A stretch of 64,000 nucleotides of DNA, taken from assembly GCF_036014115.1 (NCBI RefSeq), contig NZ_CP107913.1, positions 1 to 64,000 on the forward strand, written 5' to 3'. The DNA is from Streptomyces sp. NBC_00448. GTDB taxonomy: Bacteria > Actinomycetota > Actinomycetes > Streptomycetales > Streptomycetaceae. This document shows positions 8,362-16,405 of the stretch, piece by piece. Numbering within the stretch: the first letter of the stretch is position 1; each line of letters opens with the position of its first letter. A model generated the notes under the pieces. It searched no databases, was not told where the DNA came from, and saw only the letters and a program-made list of their open reading frames with translations. The translations under genes were made by a program, and so were the position numbers.

Positions 8362-9573
8362 TCATATGCGCAGGTCAGCTGCTATGCGGTAGGCGAGGGA
8401 GCGGACTTCACCCAGCAGTTCCGCCGGAGCTTGGTCCAGGTCCAGCGCGTGCTGGTGGATGACGATACCCGCGTGCCGGACCCGGTGTGCGGTGTGCGGG
8501 GCATTGCCCTTCGCGTAGACGAGGTGGCCCTCCGGCAAGCCGAGGGCGGTGCAGTAGGCGAGCATCTGATAGAGGTCGGCGTCGGGGTAGCCGTCGGGCT
8601 TCTCGGCCTTGTACTTGGCGTCGACCACGGCCTGCGGGATGCGCTCCGGCCCGTACAGCACGAAGTCGGGCTTCAACCGGATCGCGAACGCCTCGTCCAA
8701 GTGGTGCGAGTCCTGGAGGCGGCAGCTGCGGTCCGTACCCCGATACGCCTCGCGCAGGGCGACCGTCACGAAGTCCTCGAAGAGCTTGTTCATGTTGAAC
8801 AAGAACCCGTCGATACGCAGCCCGCCCGCGGCGTGCTCGGCCGAGGAATCCTCCAGCACGACGCGAGCGAGGTGGAGGGCGTGGTGGTAGCGGGAATTGA
8901 GGCGCGTGGGACGCCAGGTGGGGAGCGCCTGACCGCGCACCAGCGGGGTGATGCCGGCGAGGCGGACTCGCTGGTGCAGCAGACGGCGGCGTACGTCGCG
9001 GGGCACCCCGGGCAGCCGCAGCAGCCGGTCGACAGCGGCACCCAGGATGCGATTCTCCGCGATATCGGTGGTGAACTCGTCATACGCGATCTCGACCGGC
9101 AGCCTCGCGCCGAAGCGGCGCCGGATCTGCTCAGCCTCACGGATCCGGCCCCGTACGACGATGGAGGTGTCCTCCACAGCCCGGTATCCCTGCAGGGGCC
9201 CTTGCCGCAGCGCCCGGTCCACCTGCCTCTCCACCGCGTATGCCAGGGCAGGCTGCAGGTCGCGGTGCTCGGCGACCTCCACCTGTCCGTCGCGCCAGCC
9301 TCGCGGGTCGCGACTGTAGCCGAGCAGGAAGAACAGTCGGGCGATGGGCACCTTGGGAATGATCCGCAGGGTGACGGGGCCGCCCCCCGGCACGTCCAGG
9401 GTCACGGCACCGACCTTGCTGCCCGCCCGGAGCACCCACTTCCCTGGTGCGTACGGATCAGGGGCGGCGTCGATGATGCGTGTGGCGGCGAGCGCCCGGC
9501 CGACCGGGTCCGGGAGCGGACGGCTGACGGCCGGGGCGTGCTCGACCAGCTCGATGACGGCCGGGGTCGTCAC
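8362..9573 (-). CDS. mcrC: McrC-family 5-methylcytosine restriction nuclease subunit
   Basis: A 403-residue McrC-like protein. The GTG start is part of GTGA shared with the McrB stop (4-nt overlap), so translation is coupled. The C-terminal PD-(D/E)xK nuclease is visible as PDFVLYG (302-308) and VVDAKYK (316-322), preceded by FNMNKLFEDFV typical of McrC. The N-terminal 150 residues would contact the McrB ring. In known systems McrC stimulates McrB GTP hydrolysis and cuts DNA carrying modified bases. With the upstream McrB it should form a modification-dependent restriction complex, here embedded in a longer operon. Confidence 0.88.
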   Translation of the reverse strand: MTTPAVIELVEHAPAVSRPLPDPVGRALAATRIIDAAPDPYAPGKWVLRAGSKVGAVTLDVPGGGPVTLRIIPKVPIARLFFLLGYSRDPRGWRDGQVEVAEHRDLQPALAYAVERQVDRALRQGPLQGYRAVEDTSIVVRGRIREAEQIRRRFGARLPVEIAYDEFTTDIAENRILGAAVDRLLRLPGVPRDVRRRLLHQRVRLAGITPLVRGQALPTWRPTRLNSRYHHALHLARVVLEDSSAEHAAGGLRIDGFLFNMNKLFEDFVTVALREAYRGTDRSCRLQDSHHLDEAFAIRLKPDFVLYGPERIPQAVVDAKYKAEKPDGYPDADLYQMLAYCTALGLPEGHLVYAKGNAPHTAHRVRHAGIVIHQHALDLDQAPAELLGEVRSLAYRIAADLRI

Positions 9574-11414
9574 GAAAGGGATTCCCTGAGCGCTGCGAGC
9601 CCGTACCGCTTCTCGATGTCCACGCCCTCCCCGTAGTGGTGCTCTTCCAGCAGCGGCAGGATCTTCGTGCGCCAGGTGCGCTCGAGACCGCCTTCCCGGT
9701 AGACGCCCTTCTTCATCAGGTATGAGGGGCCTATACGGAAGTCCGCATCCTCGATGCGGGAGTTGAGCGCGTCCAGCAGGTCCGCCGGCTCGCTGTCCCG
9801 TTCCTGGGCATCCAGCCACCGCCTCAGCAGTCCGCTGGTCGGCTCGGTGCGCGGGGACAGCTCGACGAACGCGAATCGGCGCCTCATCGCGGCGTCCACC
9901 AGTGCGATGGACCGGTCGGCGGTGTTCATCGTGCCGATGACGAACAGGTTCGGCGGCAGTGCGAAGTCGTCACCCGAGTACGTCAGCCGCACCGACTTGT
10001 TGCGGTACTCCAGCAGGAAGTACAGCTCGCCGAAGACTTTCGCCAGGTTGGCCCTGTTGATCTCGTCGATGATGAGGAAGTGCGGGATGTGCCGGTTGCC
10101 CTCGCGGGAGGCGAGGTCGGCCAACTCCCGCAGCGGACCTGCGGTCAGCCGGAAGGCGACCTCTCGGGTGTCCGGGTCCTCCTTCGGGCGGAACCCCTCG
10201 AAGAAGTCCTCGTAGGCGTACGAGGGGTGGAACTGCACCAGCTTGACCTGCTCGGGCCCGCCGCCGAGGAACTGGGCGAGTTCGAGCGCGAGATAGGTCT
10301 TGCCGGTGCCCGGCGGCCCGTACAGCACGAGCTGCCGCTCGTCCCAGAGCAGATCACGCAGCTCGCGCAGCCACGCCGCGTCGTGCACCAGGAGCTCGGC
10401 CGCCAGGGCTTCGTCCGGCTCGGGTAGTTCGAGCTCGCGGCGGCGTTCGGTGATGGCAGCGATCTCGGCACTCACGGCGCCCTCGTCGGCTGCGGCCTCG
10501 GCCTCAGCGGCCAGTTCGGCGTCGGACAGGCCGAGGCCGTCGAGCAGGGGCTTGACGACGGTCAGGTCCACCACGTCGTGCTGGACGGAGAGTTTCTGCT
10601 GCAGCTCCTCGGGAAGCACGTCGTAGGCGAATCCCTGGGCCTGCCACTCGACCGGCCGGCGCAGATTGGACCGCCCGCCGTCAGACCCGATCTGCTCGGC
10701 GGAGCCAGTGACCTCTCCGACGTACAGCCGCCCGCCGGAGATGGTGCACACCGTGTCACCGGGCTTCATCCGGGACAGGAAGGCGTGCACGGCCTCGACC
10801 AGTTCGAGTTTCTGGTTATAGGTGGCCGCCGAGGAGTAATCCTCCTCGATCAGGGAGCGGAGCCGGTCCTTGCTCACCCCCTGCTCGACGCCCTGCCGAA
10901 GCCGGGAGGCGGCGAGCGTGACCCGCTGTTCGGCAAGCCACAACCGCTGGACCAGGTCGAGGCCGGAGACATTGGACCCGCGCACCAGCCAGGCTCGGCT
11001 GGGCCCCCACCCCATGTGATTGAGGAAGTCGGCGAGTGGGTGCCCGTCGGCGGTCTTCCACTCCACCCATCCGTTGGCGCTGCGCCCGACCAAAATCTCG
11101 GCTGCTGCCGACGGCGAGTTGCACTCGATGTCCCGGACAGTCTCCAGCCAGCCCTGCCAGGTCGCCGACTCCCGGATCGCGCCCTCCTCGATCAGCTGCT
11201 GCCGCAGCCGGTGAGAGGACGGCATGCGCAGGGGAAACGAGGGCACCACGCCGGGCCGGGCCGGCGAATGCGCGAGGACGACGAACTTCTGGCTGCCGTT
11301 GGTGCCTTTCTCCGCCAGGAGGCGCCCCCTGGCCAGGGGACCTCCGCTGGGAAGGCGCAGCAGGAACTCCGGGTACTCCAAGGGCTCGGGAAGCCCGCCG
11401 TGCTCGTCACTCAC
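9570..11414 (-). CDS. mcrB: McrB-like AAA+ GTPase with DUF4357 and PUA-like regions
   Basis: A 614-residue protein starting with GTG 11414, with GAGGAG about 6 nt upstream. Residues about 100-131 (PSAAAEILVGRSANGWVEW then GHPLADF) match the DUF4357 pattern. Residues about 205-265 (MKPGDTVCTISGGRLYVGEV) look like an EVE/PUA-type reader of modified bases. The McrB motor has Walker A GPPGTGKT (366-373), FHPSYAYEDFFEGFRP, Walker B LIIDEINRANLAKVFGEL (447-464), and the McrB signature MNTADRSIA (496-504) before RRRFAF. It forms the motor and specificity subunit with the overlapping McrC. The two extra N-terminal modules differ from E. coli McrB and probably set target choice. Confidence 0.88.
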   Translation of the reverse strand: MSDEHGGLPEPLEYPEFLLRLPSGGPLARGRLLAEKGTNGSQKFVVLAHSPARPGVVPSFPLRMPSSHRLRQQLIEEGAIRESATWQGWLETVRDIECNSPSAAAEILVGRSANGWVEWKTADGHPLADFLNHMGWGPSRAWLVRGSNVSGLDLVQRLWLAEQRVTLAASRLRQGVEQGVSKDRLRSLIEEDYSSAATYNQKLELVEAVHAFLSRMKPGDTVCTISGGRLYVGEVTGSAEQIGSDGGRSNLRRPVEWQAQGFAYDVLPEELQQKLSVQHDVVDLTVVKPLLDGLGLSDAELAAEAEAAADEGAVSAEIAAITERRRELELPEPDEALAAELLVHDAAWLRELRDLLWDERQLVLYGPPGTGKTYLALELAQFLGGGPEQVKLVQFHPSYAYEDFFEGFRPKEDPDTREVAFRLTAGPLRELADLASREGNRHIPHFLIIDEINRANLAKVFGELYFLLEYRNKSVRLTYSGDDFALPPNLFVIGTMNTADRSIALVDAAMRRRFAFVELSPRTEPTSGLLRRWLDAQERDSEPADLLDALNSRIEDADFRIGPSYLMKKGVYREGGLERTWRTKILPLLEEHHYGEGVDIEKRYGLAALRESLS

Positions 11415-11487
11415 TCGTGCTCCTCGGCCTGGTGTCTACGGGCTTCTCGTCGCCGGCAGGTGCCGACACTATCTGCGGCAATGAGGT

Positions 11488-11865
11488 TCACAGCCTGGCG
11501 GACGGCAGAACGTTCAGCAGCTCGGTCACGTCCTGGTGCCAGCCCCGCACCTCCGCGGGTGTGGGCGGCAGTTCGTACGTGTGGTGATGGCAGGCGGCGC
11601 TGAGGGACGACCAGACCGTGTACCACTGCCGGGCGACGGACGGTCTGACGTACCACTGCAGGCTGAGCATCCTGGTCCGGCCGTTGCGGGACATGTTCGT
11701 GGTGATTCCACTCCAGAAGCCGTCCAGGGTCTCGTCCAGTGCCAGCCGGAGCAGGACGGCGGCGGCACGGGCCCGCAAGCCTGGTGCCAGGGTGTGAACG
11801 ACATCCGGCGGCGGATTGAGCAGTTCGTCGGCGGCGGCGAGGAGGCCGCTGGTGGGAAGGCTCAT
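11488..11865 (-). CDS. Hypothetical defence-associated protein, 125 aa
   Basis: Begins at an ATG overlapping the stop of the upstream ATPase (ATGA) and is therefore coupled to it; the McrB gene begins 73 bp later. The protein is helical (TSGLLAAADELL, LRARAAAVLLRLALDETLDGFW) and contains several Trp and a His cluster (AACHHHTYELPP). The pattern TSGLLAAADELLNP to LALDETLDGFW recalls small helical proteins encoded beside ABC-type ATPases, but I cannot name a family. Tight linkage suggests a subunit or partner of the SMC-like ATPase. Confidence 0.7.
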   Translation of the reverse strand: MSLPTSGLLAAADELLNPPPDVVHTLAPGLRARAAAVLLRLALDETLDGFWSGITTNMSRNGRTRMLSLQWYVRPSVARQWYTVWSSLSAACHHHTYELPPTPAEVRGWHQDVTELLNVLPSARL

Positions 11866-14246
11866 CGTGCCTGCACCGCCTTCGCGAGCCGCTCGGCGCG
11901 CCGGACCAGCTCCTTGCGGTCGCCGACGTGCACGGCCGCCTGATGCGATGCCTCGTTGCACTGCCTGATCAGCACCTTCGCCCAAGGCCCGTGTTCGGCG
12001 GCAAGGGCGTCGAGCACCGCGCCACGCTCCATCGACAGGGCGATCGCGGCGAGCGCGGTCAGGGGCCCCGCCTTCGCGATCTTCTCCTGCGCTGCATGCC
12101 GGCCGACACCGGCCGCTCGGAGAGACTTGCGGGCGGCCTCCAGGAACGCCGCTTCCAGCGCCACGCGACACATCGCCGGGAGCACCCGGTCTGCCACGTC
12201 CTGCGGCAGGTTGACGTCCAAGGCGATAGCTCGCGCCTCGTCCAGCGCCTGGCTGACCGGGTCGCTGACCGGCACGAGGTGCACAACCGAGTCGGTCTGC
12301 CGGGAGACCCGCTTGATCGTCGCCGTGATACCGAGCCGGCGAATGGCCTCCTCCAGGCGCGTGTCGTGGGTGAAGACCACGACCTGACGGTGGCGCGCGT
12401 AGAGGTCCAGGACCTTCGCCAACCCCTCCACCTTCTCCGGGTCCATGGACTGCACCGGGTCGTCGATGACCAGGAAGTTGAACGGGCTGGACGGGTGCGT
12501 CGCCCGCGGCATGAAGAGGGACAGCGCGAGCGAGTGCAACTCGCCCTGGCTCATGACGCTGAACGCGGGCGCGTCGATGGCGTCGACCGCGACGTCGAGG
12601 ACAACCCTGCGCTGATTCGAGGCCCCGGCCAGGCTGATGGAGCCAAGGGTGACACTGCTGCGCTCGCACAGCAGCTTCCACACGGTCTGCGACTGGTCGG
12701 CGAAGGGCTTCAGACGGGCGTCACGCAGCTCGTCGGTGACTTTCCTGAGCCAGGCGCGGGCGGCCTTGACCAGTTTGCTCCGGTCATCCGCGGCGTAGGA
12801 GGCCTCCGCGTGCCGCAGCCACTCGGCGACCCGCCCAGCCATGGACTGCCAGCGGCCGTCCTGCTCGGCCAGGCGCAGCGCGGCGTCCTCGCGCGTTTGG
12901 AGGCAGGCGTCACCGAGCACGGCCTCGGCCCGCTCGGCACGGTCCGCCAGCTCGCGGGGGTCCTGAATCGTGCGGCAAGCGGCCCAGTCACGCCAGATTG
13001 CGGCGATCGCCGGCTCGTCGGCCTGGACCCAGGCGGGCACGCGGTGGATGAGATCGTGGATGTCACGTAGCGCGGCGGCCAGCTCCCCGCGTGCGGACAG
13101 CGCTTCGGCTGACTCGTGCTCGAGCCGCTCCACCTGCGCCCTGGCGCTCTCCGCCCACTTCTGATCGAGGCGTCCCTGCGTGCCGCACACGGGGCAGTCG
13201 GCGTTCTCCGGGTGCCGGCGGCGGTGCAACAGAGCCTCTTCCAGGAGCCCGATCAGTCTGCGGGCGTCTTCAGCGGAGCTGTGACGCGCGTCCTCCGCCT
13301 CGGCCGCCGCTATGCGAAGGCGCTTGACAGCTGCCGTCACTGCCTGGCGGTCGGGGGCCTCCAGAGCAGCGAGGCGCCGCAGCCGGGCCAGCGCGCTATC
13401 GTCGGCGACGGTGTGCCCCTTCAGCAGCGCCCGTACGCGGTCGAGGTCGGGACGGCGTCCGGCAAGCGCCGCCACCACCTCGGCGGCGCGGGGGTCGTTC
13501 AGCTCCGCAAGCTCCCGGAGCACGGTCGCCGTGAGGTCGGCCGTCGCCTTGACGGTGCCGCTCAAGGACTTGGCGAGCTCTCGGGCGTTGGCGTCGGTGT
13601 CGCTGAGGAATTCCAAGCCGAGGATCTCGGAGAGCGCGTCGTGCAGTGCGCTGAGTGGGCCGTTGATCAGCGCGCCGAGTTCGCTGTACGGAAGGAACGG
13701 TCGGTAGAGCGACAGCTCCTCCGGATTGATGACGTCGTTCAGCTCAGCGGACGCAGCAGCCGTCTCCACGACGGTGACAGAGTCGGCCAGTTGCTCACCG
13801 TGCCAGGCACGGCGGACCGTTGCGGGGGCGCCGCGGTCACCGAAGGCGAGGTCGACCGACACTTGCGGCTCCACGCCATGGTGCAGGTTGCGCCACCCCT
13901 GCCTCCAGACCTGCGTACGTCCCTGCCAGCGGAAGTTGTCCCCCGTCAGCGCCATCTCGGCGGCTTCCGCGAAGCTCGACTTGCCCGATCCGTTCCGGCC
14001 GGCGATGACGGTGAGGCCGGGTTCGGGGCGCAGCTCGAGGGTCGTGGCAGGCCCGATACCCCGCCAACCGGTGGCCGTGACGGACCGTAGGTACACCGGC
14101 CCGGCGCGCCCGGTGCCCCTGGGCTGGGTATCGGGCAGCAGTTCACGGAGCAGTTCCTGCGCGGCGGGCGTGAGGCCCGAGTCGGGAAGGCGGCTCAGCA
14201 GCAGGTCTGGCAAGGAGTCCTGGGCGGGCTGAGGTTCCTCGGTCAT
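11862..14246 (-). CDS. SMC/RecF-like ABC ATPase with CxxC hook
   Basis: A 794-residue ATPase and first gene of the minus-strand set. ATG 14246 is chosen for AAGGAG 8 nt upstream. Walker A is AGRNGSGKS (about 82-90), the ABC signature region is VMSQGELHSLALSLF (563-577), and Walker B is FLVIDDPVQSMDP (590-602), followed by a VVVFTHD switch. The middle is predicted coiled coil carrying CPVCG (351-355), as in the zinc hooks of Rad50 and RloC. The last 110 residues are helical with RVALEAAFLEAAR and RQCNEASH (about 760-767), an R-x6-H arrangement compatible with a HEPN ribonuclease, though this is not proven. In related systems such ATPases sense DNA ends or invading DNA. It may be the sensor of the operon. 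Confidence 0.85.
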   Translation of the reverse strand: MTEEPQPAQDSLPDLLLSRLPDSGLTPAAQELLRELLPDTQPRGTGRAGPVYLRSVTATGWRGIGPATTLELRPEPGLTVIAGRNGSGKSSFAEAAEMALTGDNFRWQGRTQVWRQGWRNLHHGVEPQVSVDLAFGDRGAPATVRRAWHGEQLADSVTVVETAAASAELNDVINPEELSLYRPFLPYSELGALINGPLSALHDALSEILGLEFLSDTDANARELAKSLSGTVKATADLTATVLRELAELNDPRAAEVVAALAGRRPDLDRVRALLKGHTVADDSALARLRRLAALEAPDRQAVTAAVKRLRIAAAEAEDARHSSAEDARRLIGLLEEALLHRRRHPENADCPVCGTQGRLDQKWAESARAQVERLEHESAEALSARGELAAALRDIHDLIHRVPAWVQADEPAIAAIWRDWAACRTIQDPRELADRAERAEAVLGDACLQTREDAALRLAEQDGRWQSMAGRVAEWLRHAEASYAADDRSKLVKAARAWLRKVTDELRDARLKPFADQSQTVWKLLCERSSVTLGSISLAGASNQRRVVLDVAVDAIDAPAFSVMSQGELHSLALSLFMPRATHPSSPFNFLVIDDPVQSMDPEKVEGLAKVLDLYARHRQVVVFTHDTRLEEAIRRLGITATIKRVSRQTDSVVHLVPVSDPVSQALDEARAIALDVNLPQDVADRVLPAMCRVALEAAFLEAARKSLRAAGVGRHAAQEKIAKAGPLTALAAIALSMERGAVLDALAAEHGPWAKVLIRQCNEASHQAAVHVGDRKELVRRAERLAKAVQAR

Positions 14247-14325
14247 CGCAAGTGCTCCTTGAGGTGGGCGCGGCAGATGAAGGCCCCGCGTATGCAGGCG
14301 GCAGACGCCGTTACTGCAACAAGGA

Positions 14326-14350
14326 TGACGATAACCTGTTAGCGTCGTCA
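14326..14350. promoter_or_regulatory. Inverted repeat upstream of the ATPase operon
   Basis: TGACGA-TAAC-CT-GTTA-gcg-TCGTCA forms a nested inverted repeat about 80 bp upstream of the ATPase start. On the minus strand it yields TTGACG, a possible -35. The surrounding 50 bp is much richer in A/T than the rest of the window. It is a plausible operator or promoter for the minus-strand set, but I could not assign a convincing -10. Confidence 0.4.
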
Positions 14351-14690
14351 ACATACTTCAGATTTTCATTCACTCGATTTTGTGTACGCATGCTGGAGCC
14401 GGCGGACGCGAGGGGAGGCGCTGAGACGCCTCAAGAGGTTCCAGAGCGGGTTCGAAGTCAAGGCCCTCGCGGCATCGCGGCAATGGCCTCACCGCGGCAC
14501 CGTCAGTGGGCAAACCCCGCGACAGGGGCCGCGACTGAGGTTTTCTCAGCGAAATGATCTTCGCGAAACGTTGTGAACCGCTCGCCCTTGGGCGGATCGG
14601 ACGAACCCATCCTGGTCGTGGGCAGACGTAAAGCCCCTGGTAGGACAGGTCTCACCACAAGAACTCGTCCGAACCGCCAGAGGCTTCACG
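14351..14690. other. Intergenic region, no gene recognised
   Basis: About 340 bp between the defence operon and the transposase remnant. The first 40 bp is A/T-rich. The rest contains a small hairpin (CTGAG-gtttt-CTCAG near 14534) and a GGTTCGAAG string that resembles a tRNA T-arm but has no matching acceptor or anticodon arms. Short open frames here have no recognisable features. It may include the upstream end of the older IS. Confidence 0.4.
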
Positions 14691-14819
14691 TTGGTCACCT
14701 ATGTTGCCACGCTCGACGTCCCGCGCCACGTCGTGGACCACCTTTCACGACTGCTGGCCGCCCACCGGCGACGGCTGCGCACCCCGCGGGGATCTCGGGC
14801 GCTGCCCTCTCTGGCAACG
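14691..14819 (+). pseudogene. N-terminal fragment of an IS5-type (DDE_4) transposase
   Basis: Forty-three codons from TTG 14691 encode VTYVATLDVPRHVVDHL and LLAAHRRRL followed by TPRGSRAL, the N-terminus of a common actinobacterial IS5-type transposase as I remember that family. The similarity stops where the IS3-type element begins (about 14812) and an in-frame TAG follows. No catalytic part of this transposase is found on the other side of the IS3 element, so this is a relic. Confidence 0.6.
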
Positions 14820-14881
14820 TAGGTCGAGTCAGGCATACTGGATGATTCATTGAGCCGAGGGTGGAGAAGGAGAAGTGCTTG

Positions 14882-15292
14882 GTGGCCAGTACCAACGACC
14901 ACGGGACCTCGGATCCGCAGGTGACACCCCGCTCGGCGGGTCATCGCCGGTACTCGGCGGCGTACAAGGCAAAGATCTTGGCCGAGTATGAGGGGCTCGA
15001 CAAGCAGGCCAAGGGTGCCTTGCTGCGGCGCGAGGGCCTGTACTCGTCACTGATCACAACCTGGCGCCAGCAGCGGGACAAGGGTGCAAAGGAGGCGTTG
15101 GCCGCGCCGGCGGGTCGGCCGAAGGCCGATCCGCGGGACAAGGAGATCGCCCGGCTCGAGACCGAAAATGCCAAGCTGCAAGCCGAGTTGGGCAAGGCCC
15201 GCACCGTCATCGAGGTGCAGTCAAAACTCTCCGCGCTGCTCGACCAGTTCGCCACGGACAGCGCCACGACGAACAACGGCGAGAACACGTGA
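14882..15292 (+). CDS. IS3-family transposase OrfA
   Basis: Start GTG 14882 has AAGGAG 9 nt upstream; GTG 14861 is in frame further 5'. The N-terminus has the IS3 OrfA helix-turn-helix ([18 protein letters not shown] to [16 protein letters not shown]) and the C-terminus the leucine-zipper-like segment ([16 protein letters not shown]) that mediates multimerisation. It ends in a GTGA shared with orfB, so OrfB is probably made by coupled reinitiation rather than the usual -1 frameshift. Confidence 0.88.
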   Translation: MASTNDHGTSDPQVTPRSAGHRRYSAAYKAKILAEYEGLDKQAKGALLRREGLYSSLITTWRQQRDKGAKEALAAPAGRPKADPRDKEIARLETENAKLQAELGKARTVIEVQSKLSALLDQFATDSATTNNGENT

Positions 15293-16386
15293 CCCCGGTG
15301 GAAGCGGCGGCCGCTGAGGTGGCCGGCGACCTGGGCGGGTCGGCCTTCGAGGCGGCCCGCGCGGCTGCCCTGGACAAGCTGTCCCACCTGGTCGGCCGGG
15401 TGAAGGCGTGCGCCGCGCTCGGCATGAGCCGGGCGACCTGGTATCGCCACCACCGCACGTCCCCGCCGCCGGTGAAGCCGACCCGGGAGCGTAAGCGCGA
15501 TCCGCGGGCCCTGAGCGAGGCCGAGGAAGCGGAGGTGTTGGCGGTGTTGCGGTCGGGGGAGTTCGTCGACATGGCACCGGCCGAGATCTACGCGGTGTTG
15601 CTGGACCGGGGCACCTACCTGTGTGCGGAGGCGACGATGTACCGGATCCTGCGCCGGCACGGCGAGGTCCGTGAGCGTCGGCGCCAGGCCGTCCATCCGC
15701 CGCGCAAGAAGCCCGAGTTGATCGCGACCGCGCCGAACCGGGTGTGGTCGTGGGACATCACCAAGCTGAAGGGCCCGTATCCGGGCAGCTATTTCTGCCT
15801 CTACACGATCATTGATATCTACAGCCGCTACACCGTCGGCTGGATGATCGCCGCATCCGAGAACAAGGAGCTCGCCGAGCAGTTTCTGTCCTCCACTATC
15901 TCCAAGTACCCCGTTGAACGGGGGAAGTTGACGATCCACTCCGACCGGGGATCGCCGATGATCGCCCACAACGTCGCGCAGATGCTCAGCAATATGGGTG
16001 TCACCAAGTCTCACTCGAGACCGAAGACGTCGAATGACAACCCGTACTCGGAAAGTCAGTACAAAACCCTAAAATATCGGCACGATTTCCCTGACCGGTT
16101 CGGCTGCATCGAGGACGCCCGCACCTGGTGCACCGGCTTCTTCGACTGGTACAACCTCACCCACCGACACTCGGGGATAGCGATGCACGCTCCCTACGAC
16201 GTGCACTTCGGTCTCGCCGACCAGCTCCGCGAGATGCGCGCCGACGTCCTCGCGAGCGCCTATCAACAACACCCCGAGCGGTTCGTCCGCAGACCACCCG
16301 AGCCCCCAAAACTTCCCGAGGCTGCCTGGATCAACAAACCGGCCGACCTCCGACACCACGATCAAACGATCCCGGCCCAGCAATAG
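15289..16386 (+). CDS. IS3-family transposase OrfB (DDE integrase core)
   Basis: A 365-residue rve-type integrase that performs strand transfer. An N-terminal HTH_21-like part ([24 protein letters not shown]) precedes the catalytic core: [10 protein letters not shown] supplies the first Asp, IHSDRGSPM the second, and [13 protein letters not shown] the Glu, with [13 protein letters not shown] after it. The reading frame is intact, so the element could be active. It overlaps orfA by four bases. Confidence 0.9.
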   Translation: MTPVEAAAAEVAGDLGGSAFEAARAAALDKLSHLVGRVKACAALGMSRATWYRHHRTSPPPVKPTRERKRDPRALSEAEEAEVLAVLRSGEFVDMAPAEIYAVLLDRGTYLCAEATMYRILRRHGEVRERRRQAVHPPRKKPELIATAPNRVWSWDITKLKGPYPGSYFCLYTIIDIYSRYTVGWMIAASENKELAEQFLSSTISKYPVERGKLTIHSDRGSPMIAHNVAQMLSNMGVTKSHSRPKTSNDNPYSESQYKTLKYRHDFPDRFGCIEDARTWCTGFFDWYNLTHRHSGIAMHAPYDVHFGLADQLREMRADVLASAYQQHPERFVRRPPEPPKLPEAAWINKPADLRHHDQTIPAQQ

Positions 16387-16405
16387 ATCGAACTACCTGC
16401 CTTGA

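Noticed and set aside
6308..8392. 694-codon plus-strand open frame
   Set aside because: Antisense to the UvrD-type helicase with complete SF1 motifs; no recognisable content of its own.
262..14246. BREX, DISARM or Dnd/Ssp assignment for the island
   Set aside because: No PglZ, BrxC, DrmA/B, DndA-E or SspB-like protein is seen; the methylase is HsdM-like without HsdR.
14440..14470. tRNA fragment
   Set aside because: A GGTTCGAAG string is present, but no acceptor, D or anticodon stems pair around it.
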